Source: Camarhynchus parvulus
Lineage: Eukaryota; Chordata; Aves; Passeriformes; Thraupidae
NCBI RefSeq assembly: GCF_901933205.1
Contig: NC_044571.1
Coordinates: 7,975,420 to 8,039,419 of the forward strand
DNA: 64,000 nucleotides
Direction of reading: 5' to 3'
The notes under the pieces are model-generated. The model did no database searches and was not told the DNA's origin. It was given only the letters and a program-made list of their open reading frames with translations. The translations under genes were made by a program, and so were the position numbers. Of the stretch, positions 51,701 through 58,215 are shown piece by piece. How positions within the stretch are numbered: position 1 is the first letter of the stretch; the number at the start of each line of letters is the position of its first letter.

Positions 51701-52445
51701 TTAAAACTTGGGGTAGCTGTGGCTGGTTTTTCCTCTCAGTATTGAATCTCAGCTGTTGGAAACAGAAGTCCACCTGCTCTGTATTTTATTTTGCAGTTTG
51801 GATGTCAAGGGTAGAGCCAGAGCAATTTGGTTGAAAGAAACAGATTCCTGGCTGTTGCCCAGTCTTGGAATTAGAAATGTTTCCAAGACTAAGCTTAGGA
51901 CAGAAAACATCTTCCAGCTGTTTCAGACTTGAATCTTTCAAAATGTTTCGTTTCTGCTTGTAATCAATAGAAATAAAACTTGAAAAAGTTGGGTTATTGT
52001 TTTTTTGTAAGATGAGGTGCTCCTAATTAATAACATACGGAAAAAATCGGACCACAGTCCATGTGCAATCAATTCTAGCATAGATTCAATCTGACATTCA
52101 AAAGCAATTAAAAGTTAAGAGCTACTTGCAATTCCACCAGCAACAAGAGCAGTCCTGCTGGGAAAGCTGGAGCTCCTTCCGCTGGTAGCTCCCACAAATG
52201 CTGGAGGTTGCTGGGGTTTGGGAGTGGCAGCCTCTGCACCCTGGGCTCTGCCCTGGGGGCTCAGTGAGGAAGGGCTGTGGGTGTGGGGCTAACCTGTGTC
52301 TTTTCCCTGCTCCAGAGTGAGGAAGGGCTGTCCGGGGCGCGGTGCTAACCTGTCTCTTTTCCCTGTTCCAGGTGAATGCACAATATTTGCAGCCGTTCGT
52401 GATTTGATGGTTAATCTTACGCTGCCCCCTGTGGGGCGTCCCTAG
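18613..52445 (+). CDS. MED14: Mediator complex subunit 14, 31 coding exons
   Basis: MED14 is the central scaffold of Mediator, joining the head, middle and tail modules that bridge transcription factors to RNA polymerase II in the nucleus. I recognise the protein along its whole length. It starts [13 protein letters not shown], continues through the conserved block [16 protein letters not shown] (residues about 36-51), then a largely ordered region to about residue 950, a Pro/Ser/Gln-rich linker (about 960-1165), and an ordered C-terminal part ending in LPPVGRP. An LNILL (LXXLL-type) motif lies in exon 26, at the place described for DRIP150/MED14. The 31 exons join in frame to 4338 nt, giving 1445 aa; mammalian MED14 is about 1454 aa, and the shorter Ala/Gly/Pro N terminus accounts for much of the difference. 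No frameshift or internal stop was found. Start choice: GCCGCCATGG Kozak match and conserved N terminus. Exon edges come from conserved protein sequence plus splice consensus, not from transcripts. Confidence 0.97.
18926..19155 (-). mobile_element. CR1 LINE 3' end in MED14 intron 1, antisense
   Basis: Reverse complement of the CR1 3' end: AAAGATCACCCAGTTCCAGC, CTGCCATGGGCAGGGACACC, GGGATGGGGCATTCACAGCT and ATATCTAACCTAAAG. Antisense to MED14. Confidence 0.9.
20031..20057 (+). CDS. MED14: MED14 exon 2 (27-nt microexon)
   Basis: A 27-nt exon between CATATAG and GTGAGT encodes LPRKTDMER around residues 59-68, matching the conserved LPRK..ER block. It is in phase with both neighbours and a multiple of three, so skipping would keep the frame. 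Confidence 0.93.
21770..22430 (-). mobile_element. Degenerate CR1 LINE with reverse-transcriptase remnants
   Basis: On the - strand the frame reads [20 protein letters not shown] then, after a short gap, [20 protein letters not shown], which matches the CR1 ORF2 segment GxHPRVL...IFKKGxKEDPGNYRPVSLTSV. Nearer its 3' end it has the leader GGGGAAGCTGAATTTGCTCC and TCAAGTATCTAAAGGGG. The segment between lacks most of the RT catalytic part, so it is internally deleted and old. Confidence 0.82.
23611..23674. repeat. Perfect 16-bp inverted repeat with 32-nt loop
   Basis: TATTACAGATCTACAC (23611-23626) is exactly complementary to 23659-23674. It could fold into a hairpin in the intron 2 transcript. 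Confidence 0.85.
24386..24491 (+). CDS. MED14: MED14 exon 3
   Basis: Residues 68-103, from [15 protein letters not shown] to NAGKVEKCA, a highly conserved part of the N-terminal domain. Acceptor TTTTTCCAG, donor GTAAGT. Confidence 0.96.
25085..25258 (+). CDS. MED14: MED14 exon 4
   Basis: Residues 104-161 ([19 protein letters not shown] to LPTCIR). Acceptor CTACAG after a long T-rich tract, donor AGG|GTGAGT, phase 0 on both sides. Confidence 0.96.
25681..25810 (+). CDS. MED14: MED14 exon 5
   Basis: Residues 162-205 ([15 protein letters not shown] to PPQLANLTV). Acceptor TGTAACAG, donor TAG|GTAAGA. Phase 1 exit. Confidence 0.96.
25811..27500 (+). other. MED14 intron 5
   Basis: 1690 bp with no recognised element, apart from a weak CR1-like stretch at 26400-26520 that I could not confirm. 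Confidence 0.8.
27501..27629 (+). CDS. MED14: MED14 exon 6
   Basis: Residues 205-248 ([17 protein letters not shown] to VEDKETG). Acceptor TTCCTTAG, donor GTG|GTAAAG. Confidence 0.96.
28003..28110 (+). CDS. MED14: MED14 exon 7
   Basis: Residues 248-284 ([17 protein letters not shown] to QDMYNCL). The acceptor GCTAAAG has a weak pyrimidine tract and the donor GTATCC departs from consensus. The boundaries are fixed by protein conservation on both sides. Confidence 0.93.
28957..29089 (+). CDS. MED14: MED14 exon 8
   Basis: Residues 284-328 ([15 protein letters not shown] to CLSLSVWN). Acceptor GCATTAG, donor GAA|GTAAGT. Confidence 0.95.
29616..29766 (+). CDS. MED14: MED14 exon 9
   Basis: Residues 328-378 ([16 protein letters not shown] to MERAMK). 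Acceptor TTTTAAG, donor AAG|GTAAAG. Confidence 0.95.
29767..32244 (+). other. MED14 intron 9
   Basis: 2478 bp, GTAAAG to TTACAG. AT-rich, no repeat or embedded gene recognised. Confidence 0.8.
32245..32356 (+). CDS. MED14: MED14 exon 10
   Basis: Residues 379-416 ([17 protein letters not shown] to NVNDN). Acceptor TTTTTTACAG, donor T|GTATGT. Confidence 0.95.
32973..33098 (+). CDS. MED14: MED14 exon 11
   Basis: Residues 416-458 ([17 protein letters not shown] to MLYGV). Acceptor GTTTTTAG, donor TTG|GTAAGT. Confidence 0.95.
33550..33785 (+). mobile_element. CR1 LINE 3' fragment in MED14 intron 11, sense
   Basis: Diverged CR1 sequence: TTTCATCTCAATATGAGAAA, GCAATTCTTTACAGAGAAAT, CACTGGGAGATGTTCAAGGT and TTTGGACCAGAAGGTCCCCT. 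It ends about 100 bp before exon 12. Confidence 0.75.
33886..33964 (+). CDS. MED14: MED14 exon 12
   Basis: Residues 458-484 ([15 protein letters not shown] to IIPWLQQL). Acceptor TCTTGCAG, donor CAA|GTGAGT. Confidence 0.95.
33965..35524 (+). other. MED14 intron 12
   Basis: 1560 bp, no named repeat. It contains a perfect palindrome at 35455-35478 near its 3' end. Confidence 0.8.
35455..35478. repeat. Perfect 24-bp palindrome in intron 12
   Basis: TCTAATACACTG is followed directly by its exact reverse complement, with CTGCAG at the centre. It lies 46 bp before the exon 13 acceptor. Confidence 0.95.
35525..35684 (+). CDS. MED14: MED14 exon 13
   Basis: Residues 484-537 ([15 protein letters not shown] to LPQYYI). 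The acceptor is ATGCAAG with a modest pyrimidine tract; donor ATT|GTAAGT. A perfect 24-bp palindrome lies 46 bp upstream in the intron. Confidence 0.94.
36067..36261 (+). CDS. MED14: MED14 exon 14
   Basis: Residues 538-602 ([16 protein letters not shown] to SGVKRK). Acceptor AATACAG, donor AAG|GTACGT. It shows more differences from mammalian MED14, as I remember that protein, than the flanking exons. The frame reads on past the donor for 53 codons, so intron retention would make a longer truncated product. Confidence 0.94.
36803..36937 (+). CDS. MED14: MED14 exon 15
   Basis: Residues 603-647. It holds a basic PKKPKR stretch (about 614-619) that could act in nuclear import, then [18 protein letters not shown]. 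Acceptor TTCTAG, donor GAG|GTAGGT. Confidence 0.95.
37352..37428 (+). CDS. MED14: MED14 exon 16
   Basis: Residues 648-673 ([15 protein letters not shown] to AIRLL). Acceptor CACTCCTAG, donor AAA|GTAAGA. Confidence 0.95.
37930..38085 (-). mobile_element. CR1 LINE ORF2 internal fragment in MED14 intron 16
   Basis: The - strand reads [20 protein letters not shown], then [18 protein letters not shown] and [11 protein letters not shown]. This is the CR1 reverse-transcriptase block containing the (F/Y)ADD catalytic box and the following [18 protein letters not shown] motif. It is an internal piece without a CR1 3' end, and is not autonomous. Confidence 0.88.
38935..39095 (+). CDS. MED14: MED14 exon 17, ending in a GC donor
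   Basis: Residues 673-727 ([16 protein letters not shown] to SREQ). To keep the conserved [14 protein letters not shown] junction the exon must end at 39095 with donor CAAG|GCAAGT, the strong context typical of GC-AG introns. Confidence 0.93.
39368..39514 (+). CDS. MED14: MED14 exon 18
   Basis: Residues 727-776 ([17 protein letters not shown] to EFARSLP). Acceptor ACTGCAG, donor CAG|GTGCAG. The following intron is only 91 bp. Confidence 0.95.
39606..39697 (+). CDS. MED14: MED14 exon 19
   Basis: Residues 776-806 ([16 protein letters not shown] to TTKGSS). Acceptor CTTCACAG, donor TCA|GTGAGT. Confidence 0.95.
40407..40450. repeat. TA/CATA microsatellite in intron 19
   Basis: Alternating TA of about 20 bp preceded by GTGTGTG and followed by TACATACATACATATG. 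Confidence 0.9.
40922..41074 (+). CDS. MED14: MED14 exon 20
   Basis: Residues 807-857 ([17 protein letters not shown] to PNVVQLLQ). Acceptor CATTGCAG, donor CAG|GTAATG. Phase 0 on both sides. Confidence 0.96.
41269..41538 (+). CDS. MED14: MED14 exon 21 (GC-rich)
   Basis: Residues 858-947 ([16 protein letters not shown] to FYPAPGLK), the largest coding exon at 270 nt and very conserved. About 80 of 90 codons end in G or C, far above neighbouring exons. Acceptor TCTCCCAG, donor AAG|GTGAAC. Confidence 0.96.
42731..42886 (+). CDS. MED14: MED14 exon 22
   Basis: Residues 948-999 ([16 protein letters not shown] to a Gln/Pro-rich tail [12 protein letters not shown]). It begins the low-complexity linker. 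Acceptor TTCCACAG, donor CAG|GTACCC. Confidence 0.95.
43420..43531 (+). CDS. MED14: MED14 exon 23
   Basis: Residues 1000-1037, Ser/Pro/Thr-rich ([16 protein letters not shown] to MMHTQSP), part of the disordered linker. Acceptor AATTTCAG, donor CAG|GTAGGA. Confidence 0.94.
44134..44265 (+). CDS. MED14: MED14 exon 24
   Basis: Residues 1037-1081 ([17 protein letters not shown] to NFASPH), disordered Ser/Pro-rich linker. The middle ([15 protein letters not shown]) is less conserved. Acceptor GATCAG, donor ATG|GTGAGT. Confidence 0.94.
45292..45474 (+). CDS. MED14: MED14 exon 25
   Basis: Residues 1081-1142 ([16 protein letters not shown] to SHSPRAGT), linker rich in SP dipeptides that are possible proline-directed phosphorylation sites. 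Acceptor TCTGTAG, donor CAA|GTAGGC. Confidence 0.94.
46144..46379 (+). CDS. MED14: MED14 exon 26, carries the LXXLL motif
   Basis: Residues 1142-1220 ([17 protein letters not shown] to RIIQQET). [12 protein letters not shown] contains LNILL, an LXXLL-type nuclear-receptor box. Acceptor CCCCACAG, donor ACG|GTAGGG. Confidence 0.95.
46999..47178 (+). CDS. MED14: MED14 exon 27
   Basis: Residues 1221-1280 ([16 protein letters not shown] to EKFFETR). Acceptor TTATTCAG, donor AGG|GTATGT. Confidence 0.95.
47384..47491 (+). CDS. MED14: MED14 exon 28
   Basis: Residues 1281-1316 ([17 protein letters not shown] to HIMKLEL). Acceptor TCTTTAG, donor CTG|GTAAGT. Confidence 0.95.
47663..47699. repeat. Nested short palindromes in intron 28
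   Basis: AAATTTCC, GGAAATTT and AAATTTCC alternate in orientation within 37 bp, so two overlapping palindromes share the middle unit. Confidence 0.8.
47946..48071 (+). CDS. MED14: MED14 exon 29
   Basis: Residues 1317-1358 ([17 protein letters not shown] to SKMLFF). Acceptor CTGAGCAG, donor TTC|GTAAGT. Confidence 0.95.
48684..48873 (+). CDS. MED14: MED14 exon 30
   Basis: Residues 1359-1422 ([16 protein letters not shown] to [10 protein letters not shown]). Acceptor CCCCACAG, donor CAG|GTACTG. It leaves one base (G) for the last exon. Confidence 0.95.
48874..52371 (+). other. MED14 intron 30
   Basis: 3498 bp, the second largest intron. No named repeat was recognised. Its last 108 bp are the tandemly duplicated acceptor, and about 52150-52371 is more GC-rich than the rest. 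Confidence 0.85.
52264..52371 (+). repeat. Tandem duplication of the last 3' splice site
   Basis: Two adjacent copies (52264-52316 and 52317-52371), 53 and 55 bp, each start GTGAGGAAGGGCTG and contain a branch-point-like CTAAC, a pyrimidine tract and CCAG. The putative branch A (52292 or 52348) is about 23 nt before its AG in both. The second copy gives the conserved reading frame. Confidence 0.85.
52372..52445 (+). CDS. MED14: MED14 exon 31 (final coding exon)
   Basis: Residues 1422-1445 ([17 protein letters not shown] to VGRP) and the TAG stop at 52443. Acceptor CCCTGTTCCAG. A near-identical second acceptor unit lies 56 bp upstream. Confidence 0.95.
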
Positions 52446-52510
52446 ACACTTTTAAAAGAAGGCTGAAAGTGAGACAAAACAGCAAAAAAAAAAAAAAATT
52501 AAAAAAATAA

Positions 52511-52516
52511 AATAAA
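52511..52516 (+). terminator. Possible proximal polyadenylation signal AATAAA
   Basis: AATAAA overlaps a second copy at 52506 in an A-rich tract 66 nt after the stop. Use would give a very short 3' UTR. The low-complexity setting makes chance occurrence likely. Confidence 0.3.
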
Positions 52517-52943
52517 GCCTTCAGTTAAAAGAGGACGTTTTAATTTTACCTTTTTTTCTAAGAGCTAACTATAAACTGGCAAACTTTCAGGGATGCACTT
52601 TCATCACATGAGTATCACCACGACTTTTGTATAGTGCTGTTGTATAGTGTGTTTTAATGGGAGACACTTCAGACTAGGTAATAGATTGAAGTATCAGCTT
52701 GCTGGTAATAGATTTAATATTCTGTTTTATACTATAAAGATTATGAAAATGCCAAACTTGTTTGTTTTTTGGTTTTTCTTATGTTTTGGTGTAATAGTCT
52801 TTTTTTAAGGCAGGTCTGTCATTTTTGAATACTGTAAAACTGTGACAAACTTTATATTGAAGCTGTATTTTAATATGACTGCTTTGAATCCTTAAGCAAT
52901 TTATTTGGGCTTGTTGTAAACATGTCCCCAAAAAGCAATATTT

Positions 52944-52949
52944 AATAAA
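52944..52949 (+). terminator. Main polyadenylation signal AATAAA
   Basis: Canonical AATAAA about 500 nt after the stop, followed within 30 nt by a GT-rich stretch, as expected for a cleavage site. Confidence 0.65.
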
Positions 52950-52975
52950 CTGGATTAAAAAATCTTAAACTGGAT

Positions 52976-55836
52976 GTTGTATCATCTTAAACTTTATTCC
53001 TCTCCCCTGTAGCCACTGATCAGATCTCTTATGTTCACACTTCCTGCACTGTCTCTGTATGTGATCTTGGTTATACATACACACACATGCTGCTAACTTA
53101 AAAACCCAAACAAATCTTTATTTATTTATCCTCTGGGTTCCATTTGTTCCAAATCAGAGCAGAACAGAGTTTGTTCATTTTCCTGGTTGTAAAAATAACC
53201 AGTAACTATTTCAAATGGCGCTTCATTTCTTATAGCAGGAACTACATCTCTTCTGTCCCAAAAGCAAGCCTTAGTGGAAGAAAGAACCTTTTGTCATCTG
53301 CTATGTATTCTGTAATAACAGGCTCTTGTCTTATTGTAGAGGCAGGTAAGGTAGAAGCTAGACCTGCTACCACAAAATTGGAGAGGCTGATCCAAAAAAG
53401 AAACAACCTCACACATAACTTCCTGAATTGGATATTTGTAGTTAATTTTGTCAGTCATGACTGAAGGCTCTTGTAATTGAAAAAAATATCTATCCTTAGG
53501 AGTTACTCTATCATTTAACCATTGTCTTCCTGGATCAGTATTCTCAAATTTTTATGGAGGTAGTTTTGTGACTTTCTACAACAGTGACTTTCAGCTGTGC
53601 TGCCTCCCTTGCCTTTGCAGAGCTCTGGCAGCTCCCTGCTTAGCTGAAGCATGCTTTAAACTAATTTTAAATATCTTTAGGTGAATGTATTCCAGCCTGC
53701 CTTGCTATCTTCAAGGCTGCCCATTTTCCCTATGACTGTCACTGTGCTTCTTTCTCTGAACCTCTTGCTGCTAGAAATCACCTTTTGGTTGGTGCCTACC
53801 TCAGATTTCAGCCTTGGACCTGTGGTGTGAGAGTGAGCTCTGTGTCCCTGCTGCTCTCACCTGTGTGGATCTAACAGATGGTTATACAGCTTCTGCTTCT
53901 GAACAACAAAACCCATCCCCTGGAGTGAAAACCTGCAGTTTTTAAATGCTGCTGGTCAGTTGGAAAGAGCCCATATTTTTGCCTTTTTACAGCTAAACTA
54001 ATGTTTTAAAATTGAGCAGTACCTGCTGCCCGTTGTGGGGAGGGGCAGGGAATGTTGAGTGTGGTGGCAGCAGAGCTTCAGCACTTGGAAATAAAAGGGA
54101 GGGGAGAGGCCTCCCCACAGGGCAGAGGAAACAAAACATTTAACTGCTGACAGATGGTTATGGACTGACACTCCAAATCTCACATGATGGGAAGGTTGAA
54201 TTTTGTTTTATATTATACACAGCACTCATAACATACACCACACTTAAAACATTTCTCCTAAAAATTAAATTCTTAAGGTAAGCCCTACTAGTAAAAGAAA
54301 GCATTTCCCGCTCACCAGAGACACTTGTTCCTTTCAAAGCAATGACTGTCTTTACAATTGCACTTTTAAGTTTTGTTTTCCATGTGTATTTACAACTTCA
54401 GTTTTAAATTTCATTTTCCACGTGTTCAGTCCCTTTTTCTGGCAGCCAGATCATGTGACCACCTGCTGCATTGGGACTATTTATAGATTTCTTCCTTATG
54501 GTGGATTTCTTTGTCCATTTATTTCACTGAAAGTGCTGCAGTGACTCCACATCCTTCAGTATTTCTAGAGATTTCTAAGTTCCTGATCAACCCACCTGTG
54601 GGACAAGGATGAGTTACTGAATGATTGAATTATAGAGAGGAAAAATAGTTGTTCTGAGCTGAGCCACAGCTCTGGCTTAGAAATGTTAGCCAGTGTCAGA
54701 TGGAAACACATTTTACGTGTCCGGAAAGCCATTCCCAATAGCAGCCATAGATTTTGTGGCTTTCCAGATAACAAATACTGGTCCTGTCAAAGGTTTCCTC
54801 GAGATAGAAAATAGAGAAGAGACTTTTTTGAGCCCTGCAAATACTGCAAGACAAAGAGTGGAGTCAAGGTGAGGTGATGGGGGGTTTTGGTTTGAAACTA
54901 AGTTTTAATTCTTTGTTATCTTTCCACGTTTGAGTGTTCCACCGGTTGCCTTTGAGTCTGCAGATGTTTTTTTTTAACTGAGTTTACAAAGGCTGCAGGG
55001 AAACAAGTTCTAATGATAAACTGCTGAGACAAAATAAAGCTCCATAACACCAGAAGCTGTTTTTCTTTACGAGCTGCAGTTTGTCTTTAGGCATGTGCTC
55101 AGTTTCATCTGTCAGTTGGAAGTTACTGTGGTTCACAGGCATTTTAAAGCAAAATCTTCTGTATGAAAAATAGACTACTAGGAGAATATTTGGGCCATTT
55201 TAATCAGATCTTTGATTAGTCTGTCAAAGGTGACACAAAGGTGTCAAAGTTGTGCTACACTGGCCATCTCAGCTCAAGTGGTTATAGTTGTTCCCCTGGC
55301 CCAAATTTTCCATCTACCGCAGAATTTCAGAGGTTTTTAAGGTAAGAATGTATTTCAATAAATTAACGTGTAATTGAAATGTATTAACCATATGTAGCAT
55401 CGAGGTTGTAATTACCGAGCTGTGACTCTGTGTAACCCCATAATAGCGATGTAATTGAGACTTTCACATTTAGATTAAATCATGCTGACTTCAAATACAC
55501 GACGCTTTTCCGGAGGTGCTCCAGCAGCCACCGGGGGTTTGCTGCTCAGCGGGTGGATCGTTATTTAGGGGAATGTTTTTAAGGCTGAACTTTGGCTCCA
55601 GGAGCAGGTGCAGAGCTGCCCCCTCACTATGTGCCGCTCTCCCGCGTACTCCCAGCTCCTCACGTTCCTTCAGAGCAGGAATTAATTCTTTGGGAAATGA
55701 CCCTGGTGGAGGCTCTGGCAGGAAGCGTGCGGCCTCTGCTCCGGGAGATAAGGGATGCTGAGAGGGAAGGGCTGGGTGAGGCTGTGCAGGGAAGCACGGA
55801 TGCGGCAGCTTCAGCCTGGGCAGCCTCAATCCCTGC
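52976..55836. other. Intergenic downstream of MED14, no gene seen
   Basis: AT-rich to about 55480, then GC-rich (55500-55836). Open frames there overlap one another on both strands and look like compositional artefacts. Confidence 0.55.
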
Positions 55837-56452
55837 TGTGAAAAACGCCAATCACTTGGTTTTAAAATTTTAGAAGTTTAATAGTAATAAAATTGTTATA
55901 AAAATAGTAATACAATTAGAGTAAATAATAATTTGGACAAATTGAGTTAGGACAATATGAGACAATAGAGACAAAGAGGTACAGACGTCCAGGTACCTTT
56001 TTCTGGGCAGCACGAGCCCAAAAAAGGACACATGTTAACAGAGGATTAACCCTTAAAAACAATATCCTGTTGCATATTCATACATCTCATACATGATGCA
56101 TAAATTCCATTCAAATACAGGATTCTGTCTGGTCATCGTCAACTTTTTCCTCTGAATCCTAACAGTTCCTTCAAGGCGGGAAGAAGTTCATTTCTTCTGA
56201 TAAGAGGCAATAAATTCTTTTTCCCTGAAAGATTTCAGTGTCCTGTGGCTGCTGTCTCACTGCAAGTCCTTTCTTTAAAAAAAGTATCCTACATAGCATA
56301 GCTTCTATTTTAACATTTTGTTATAACTTAAAACTATATTTAACACACTACTTAAGAGAATTAATAGAGCATTACTTTCAAACACAACACATATAATATT
56401 CATTTTAACATGTGCGAAAAGCCAATATTAGATAAAATACGCATTTTTCACA
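55837..56452 (-). mobile_element. Solo LTR of an endogenous retrovirus with 4-bp duplication
   Basis: A 616-bp AT-rich unit has terminal inverted repeats: TGTGAAAAACGC at the left, GCATTTTTCACA at the right. It is flanked by CTGC on both sides (55833-55836 and 56453-56456), a 4-bp target duplication as in class I/ERV1-type elements. ATTAAA near the end read on the - strand suggests - orientation. I recognise it as a common passerine LTR. No viral gene remains. It splits a GC-rich tract. Confidence 0.85.
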
Positions 56453-56456
56453 CTGC

Positions 56457-57480
56457 CCTAGAACAGGAGCTCGGAGGGGCCTCCGGAGCGCGGGAGGCAC
56501 AGCCCCTGGAGCCGGGCTGCCGGAGAGCTCGGCTCACAGCCAGTGCTGCGGGAAACGTGTCCCTGCTGGGCGGGACCGGGCTCCCACAGCAGGGAAAGCG
56601 TCGTGCTCAGCCTTGCCACGGGCCGGTTTTGCTCCTCCTGCCATGCCCCAGCTCTACACGGGGCTGTGGAAGGGCTGCACTGAGGCTGTCAGAGCGCCGG
56701 GAGCGTCACCCGCGCCTGCACGGGCAGCGGCTGAAGGGGGAGCTCGTCAGAAATTACAAAAATGGGGGTGTGAAAGCTCCAGGGTGGGAAGGGGGTTGCT
56801 GACATCCCTGCCTGTGTTAGGGCAGGCAGCTCCCCGAGTTCAGGGCGTTCAGGCAAGAAGGGGTCCCCTGCCTCTCCTGAGCCCCACACGGGGATGTGCC
56901 TCCCTCATGGATGTCGTGCCTCTCTCATGGATGTCCAACCCCCCTCAGGAGCACGGCAGCTGATCAGAAACAGACGAGAAGTCCTACCCACCCTCGGGAA
57001 CCCTGCCCGTGGCCCTGAAGAGCTCAAATCTCCACATTGACATGAGCTGGTGTGTGTGGACAGGGAGCCCCATCTCTCACCTTCTGCGCCCCGGGACCCC
57101 CCGGCCTGCCCAGGGCGCTGCTGGTGCTGCGGCCCTGCCTCACTGCACAACGCTCCTTCCTGCACATTTATTTCTGGGGCTTCCTCCGTGATGAGTACGC
57201 TGCTGAAAGCAGCTGGCAAGCTGGCAAAGCAGCATTTAAAAGAGACAGAGAAAAGCACTCCTGTCCTTAGGAGCTGATTTCGCAGCAGAAGGAGGGGGTG
57301 GCTGGGGAGCTGCAGGCCAGGCTGGGCCTTGCTGTGCCTTCAGCACAGATCTCTGTGATGTCGATCCCAAAAAGCAGGGACAGATCCAGCCTGGCACAGG
57401 GCTGGGAGCTGTGGTGCTGCCTCTGGGGCTGCTCTGCACGTGAGCTCCCACCTTACTGCTCAAGGTTACAGAGAAAGGAG
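56457..57480. other. GC-rich intergenic segment
   Basis: Continues the GC-rich tract interrupted by the solo LTR. CpG is fairly frequent at 56460-56720. No exon or promoter element could be supported; the open frames have no recognisable protein. Confidence 0.45.
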
Positions 57481-57482
57481 AG

Positions 57483-58215
57483 GATAGGATAGGACAGGAT
57501 AGAATTGGATAGAATTGGATAGGATAGGAAGGGACTATTTCAGTTAGACAGGACCAGCAAGGATCTTTTAGTCCAACTGCCTGACCAATTCAGGGCTGAC
57601 CAAAATTTAAATCATGTTGTTAACGGCATAATCCAAATGCCTCCAAATGCCTGGCAGGCTCAGGGCATTGACCACCTCTGCAGGAAGCCTGTCCCAGCAT
57701 TTGACCATCCTCTTAGTAAAGAAATGCTTCCTGTTGTCCAGTCTAAATGTCTCCTGACAGTGTGGGTTTGAGCCATTCCCATGCATCCTGTCCCTGGATC
57801 CCAGGGAGAAGATCTCAATGCCTCCCTCTCCATTTCCCCTCCTCAGGAAGCTGCAGGGAGCAATGAGGTCGCCTCTCAGCCTCCTCTTCTCCAGAGGAGA
57901 CACGCCCAGAGCCCTCAACCTTCCAGCCTTTACACCAGCTTTGTTGCCCTCCTCTGGACACATTCAAGGTTTTCAACATCCTTGTTAGACAGACAGGCCC
58001 AACACAGAGTACAATGGGAAAATCACTGCTGGCACCTCACTGTGCCATGGCTGGAGCACCCCGGGATGGGCTCTGCACTCCTGGCTGCTGGAGCAGCACT
58101 GACTCCCCCCAGTCCCTTTCTGCAGGGCTGCCTCCAGCCACCCCTCTCCCCCTTGTACCTACGAGGCCTCTGCTTGAGTTGCAGGAACTTGTCATGGTTT
58201 CCACATCCAGCTGGG
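57483..58215 (-). mobile_element. CR1 LINE fragment, antisense, with short tandem 3' tail
   Basis: The - strand encodes a diverged CR1 ORF2 end: NRKHFFTKRMVKCWDRLP, then a VVNALSLPGI stretch and YAVNNMI. Upstream on that strand lies the familiar TGTCCAGAGGAGGGCAACAA block. Its 3' end on that strand is a short tandem of ATCCTATCC/ATTCTATCC-type units (57483-57530). The part beyond about 58000 is only tentatively CR1. Confidence 0.85.

Larger units (their letters stand above)
52446..52975 (+). other. MED14: MED14 3' UTR (estimated end)
   Basis: AT-rich sequence follows the stop codon, with an A-rich tract at about 52484-52516. The end is estimated from the polyadenylation signal at 52944 plus a GT-rich TGGATGTTGT just beyond. 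No transcript data are available to confirm it. Confidence 0.6.
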
